The notes under the pieces were generated by a model. That model was given only the letters and a program-made list of their open reading frames with translations, was not told the DNA's origin and made no database searches. This document shows, in pieces, positions 61,625 to 64,000 of a stretch of 64,000 nucleotides of DNA (the first letter of the stretch is position 1; each line of letters opens with the position of its first letter). Position numbers and translations under genes: made by a program. The DNA lies in the NCBI GenBank assembly GCA_037447655.1, contig JBBHKE010002127.1:31558-95557 (forward strand). The letters run 5' to 3'. Origin of the DNA: Zygnema cylindricum (taxonomy: Eukaryota; Streptophyta; Zygnematophyceae; Zygnematales; Zygnemataceae).

Positions 61625-61975
61625 AAGGGAAGTACTTTAGTAGGGAAAAGTACAGTTGGGAAGAGTAAGCTAGGAAAAAGTATGGTAGGAAAAAGTGCGG
61701 AACAAAAGTACGGTTCGAGAAAGTATGGTTTGAGAAAAAGCTGTTCGGGAAAGTACGGTTTGAAAAAAACGGTTTGGGAAAGAACGGTTTGGAAAAATAC
61801 GGTTTGGAAAAGTACGGAAGAAAAAGTACGATTCAGAGAAGTACAAATCAAAAAAGTGGGATATGAAAAAGTGCAATAAAAAGTACCATTTGAAGGGTAT
61901 GGTATGGAACAGTACGATAGGAAAGTAGGATAGGAAAAAGTATGATGGAAAAAGTACAGAAAAAGAGTACGTTAA
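61625..61975. repeat. GAAAAAGTACGGTTT minisatellite after the ARF stop codon
   Basis: About twenty degenerate copies of a 14-18-base unit such as GGAAAAGTACGGTTT begin at the stop codon and fill the likely 3'UTR. Most copies keep a GTAC or GTAT core. Open frames on both strands here derive from the repeat. Confidence 0.8.
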
Positions 61976-63405
61976 CATTTTTTCGTATTATTTTTTAGGA
62001 GACTGAGTTTACGAACGGCTTGGATTCAGTGGGGAGTAGTTTGAATGGAAGGGGGAGGGTGGAGGAAGGTGGAGGGAAACATAGTTTTTTGGGTATTGTG
62101 ACCGAAATTTAAAAAAAAAAATGTAGTTTCTTATGAAAGAAAGAGGGCTTTTAAGAGAGAATATTAGTTTCTTTAATGGAACCACGGCGACAAAAAAAAA
62201 TAGAAAAAGTCGATGGAGGAAAGAAGAAAAAAGACGGAGTTTTTTGAGAGTGTGGATTGGGTGAGATATCACATTAATTTGAATGGAGGAGAGAGAAATT
62301 TCCTTTTCTTCCCACTTTTCTAAGAAACATAAATATACGTCAGTGGTTACTGCAAAAAGAGAGAGAAAGAGAGAGAGAGAGAGAGGAGGGGGGGGGGAGA
62401 TTTTTTATGTTACCGCGGCTCTGAAGAAAAAAGTGAAGGAAAAAGAGAGGAAAAGTGAAGAAAAAAAAGGGAGAGTGAGAAGGATTTATTTTCATGTGAA
62501 TATTTTTGGCGTTAGGGTTTTCAGGTTTTAGACTTTTTTAGGGTTTTAAGGGTCTTTTCCTAAAACGGAGGGGGGTTTTTTCAGGGTTGTTGGAGGGTAT
62601 TTTTGGCTTTTTAGGGGCATTTTTAGGGTTTTTTTTTTAAGTTCTTTAAAGGTTCTTTTAGACTTTGTACGTTTTTGTTTCCTTTTTTAGGTTTTTTTTA
62701 GAGAATTTTTTAAGGGTTCTTCTAGTGTTTTTTGAGGGACTTAAAGGGGTTATATCGAGTTCTGTAGAGTTAAAACTGGACTGTATATGTTCCCTTTTTC
62801 TCATTTATAGGTTTAAACGTTTTTAGGTTTTAGGCAAAACTCTGATATGCAGTAGATTATGGCAATAGATCTTAGGTTTTTGATTGGTTCAATTATATTG
62901 CTTTTGTTTTTATTTCTTTTGATGCCACTTAAGGCTCGTGTGGAAATTGTGGAAAATGGGAATGTCAAAACGTTGATTTGGTTTTATGTTTCAGATGTCT
63001 TTTTTGTTTAATCAGTTTTTTCTTTTTAAAAAGAAATGGTCTAAACGGTTTTCCGGTGAAACTATTAACCGGTGCGTGTAATCTACTATTTAAGTTTTTG
63101 TAGACCACACTACCCTTTGTTATCACTGGCTGTGAATTTTTGGGAACACTAAATTATGTTTTGCAGCGAGGCTCATTGTAGGAAATTTTCCATAATAATG
63201 GTACTAGTGTGAAACTATATGATACTAGTATATAATTTTTAAAAGTATAGGCTGTGTGGGGATTTCCATACAACATTTAGTGTGGCAATGTGAGCAATCC
63301 CACGGGAGGTTTTTTCTGAATAGAAATAGTTTTGAGTAAATCGTTATTATAAATTATAATTTTGAAGATCAGTACTGCCAAAAGTCGATAGCAAATTCAA
63401 AAAAA
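61976..63405. other. Region downstream of ARF, no gene recognised
   Basis: T- and G-rich sequence with a GA tract at 62357-62399 and a stretch of repeated AGGGTTTTT/TTTAGGG phrases at about 62510-62770. The phrases are telomere-like in feel but irregular. No splice-consistent coding segment was recognised. Confidence 0.45.
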
Positions 63406-63423
63406 ATGTTAAAAAAAAAAAAA

Positions 63424-63553
63424 ATGCTGATCGTAGATTTACGTATAAGAGGTTTATCACCATGCATTACTTACTCTGAAGCCCGGCAGTTAGACATACA
63501 AATCTTAAGGCAACAGTTGTACCGTGTATCTCCGGAAGGGAAGAACCGCGGTA
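63424..63553 (+). CDS. Possible first exon of an unknown gene
   Basis: ATG at 63424 opens MLIVDLRIRGLSPCITYSEA and continues to SPEGKNR, followed by a donor-like GTAATTTG. Codon use looks more coding-like than the surroundings. I do not recognise the protein, and the window ends before any downstream exon could be identified. It may be chance. Confidence 0.2.
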
Positions 63554-63654
63554 ATTTGTTTTCCATTTGCAAGTTGGTAATAGGAAAAAAAATCTCATAT
63601 TTGTCAATTAGCCTTTCATTATAAAGAAATTGTTTGTCCATTTCACAAAGGAAA

Positions 63655-64000
63655 AGACATTTCTTGTTCTTTTCCTTTCCCTTTACCCTTTCCTTTTTCC
63701 TATTTCTTTTGCTTTTTCGTTTTCTTTTCCATTTTGTTTCATTTTTTTTTTCCCTTTTACCTTTTCCTTTTCTTTTTCTTTTTCTTTTCTTTTCTTTTCT
63801 TCTTTTTCTTTTTCTTTTTCTTTTTCTTTTTTTTCTTCTTCTTCTTCTTCTTCTTCTTCTTCTTCTTCTTTTTCTTTTTCTTTTTTTTCTTCTCCTTCTC
63901 TTCTCCTTCTCTTTCTCCTTCTCCTTCTCCTTCTCCTTCTCCTTCTCCTTCTCCTTCTCCTTCTCCTTCTCCTTCTCCTTCTCCTTCTCCTTCTCCTCCT
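63655..64000. repeat. Pyrimidine microsatellite block (CTTTT, CTT, CTCCTT)
   Basis: CCTTTTC and CTTTTT repeats grade into (CTT)n at about 63833-63868, and then a (CTCCTT)n hexanucleotide array from about 63893 to the window end. The array continues beyond the window. Confidence 0.95.

Noticed and set aside
62510-62770. Telomere-like TTTAGGG repeats
   Set aside because: AGGGTTTTT and TTTAGGG phrases are irregular, with variable spacing, and do not form a tandem telomeric array.

Overview
The window is eukaryotic DNA, most likely from a streptophyte green plant (a charophyte alga or an early-diverging land plant rather than a typical angiosperm). The one clear host gene, a split ADP-ribosylation-factor (ARF) gene at 56033-61624, has the plant ARFB-type N terminus (MGQAFRKLFDNLFGN). 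Three copia-type elements carry primer-binding sites that match the anticodon arm of the plant initiator tRNA-Met at 14 of 15 positions. No species call is possible from sequence alone.

Bases 1 to about 49100 are nested, broken LTR retrotransposons. A plus-strand Ty1/copia element of one family (865-4519) is followed by at least seven copies of a second copia lineage. These have about 1.05-kb LTRs ('LTR A', related 'LTR B' and 'LTR C'), mostly on the minus strand: bodies at 5838-9603, 11890-13485 (plus), 14357-14934, 16165-21287, 23769-25538 (plus), 29112-31505, 32401-34369, 35433-40041 and 47842-49106. Two solo LTRs with target-site duplications sit inside other copies. Every coding copy is damaged by stops, frameshifts or deletions.

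Between the copia copies lie pieces of Ty3/gypsy elements: protease plus the start of a cytosine-5 DNA methyltransferase (10664-11930, minus), integrase followed by a PHD finger (22348-23567, plus), reverse transcriptase (26778-28155, minus), and gag, two zinc knuckles, protease and a nearly full-length methyltransferase (41108-45000, minus). These point to a gypsy lineage that captured a DNA-methylation 'writer' and, if the integrase piece belongs to the same family, a chromatin 'reader'. This is the most interesting content of the window.

Two structures look like recent duplication or assembly error: an apparently identical direct tract of about 1.79 kb (33355-35146 and 37415-39206), and a 2.1-kb inverted pair (15841-17923 and 23769-25862) whose differences are almost all single-base insertions in one arm.

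From about 49100 to the end there are no recognisable retroelements. This part holds a minisatellite, long GA/CT microsatellites, and the ARF gene with a probable 5'UTR intron. The ARF model appears to lack the NKxD guanine-specificity motif at an exon end where a 15-base duplication lies. The window ends in CTT and CTCCTT repeats.
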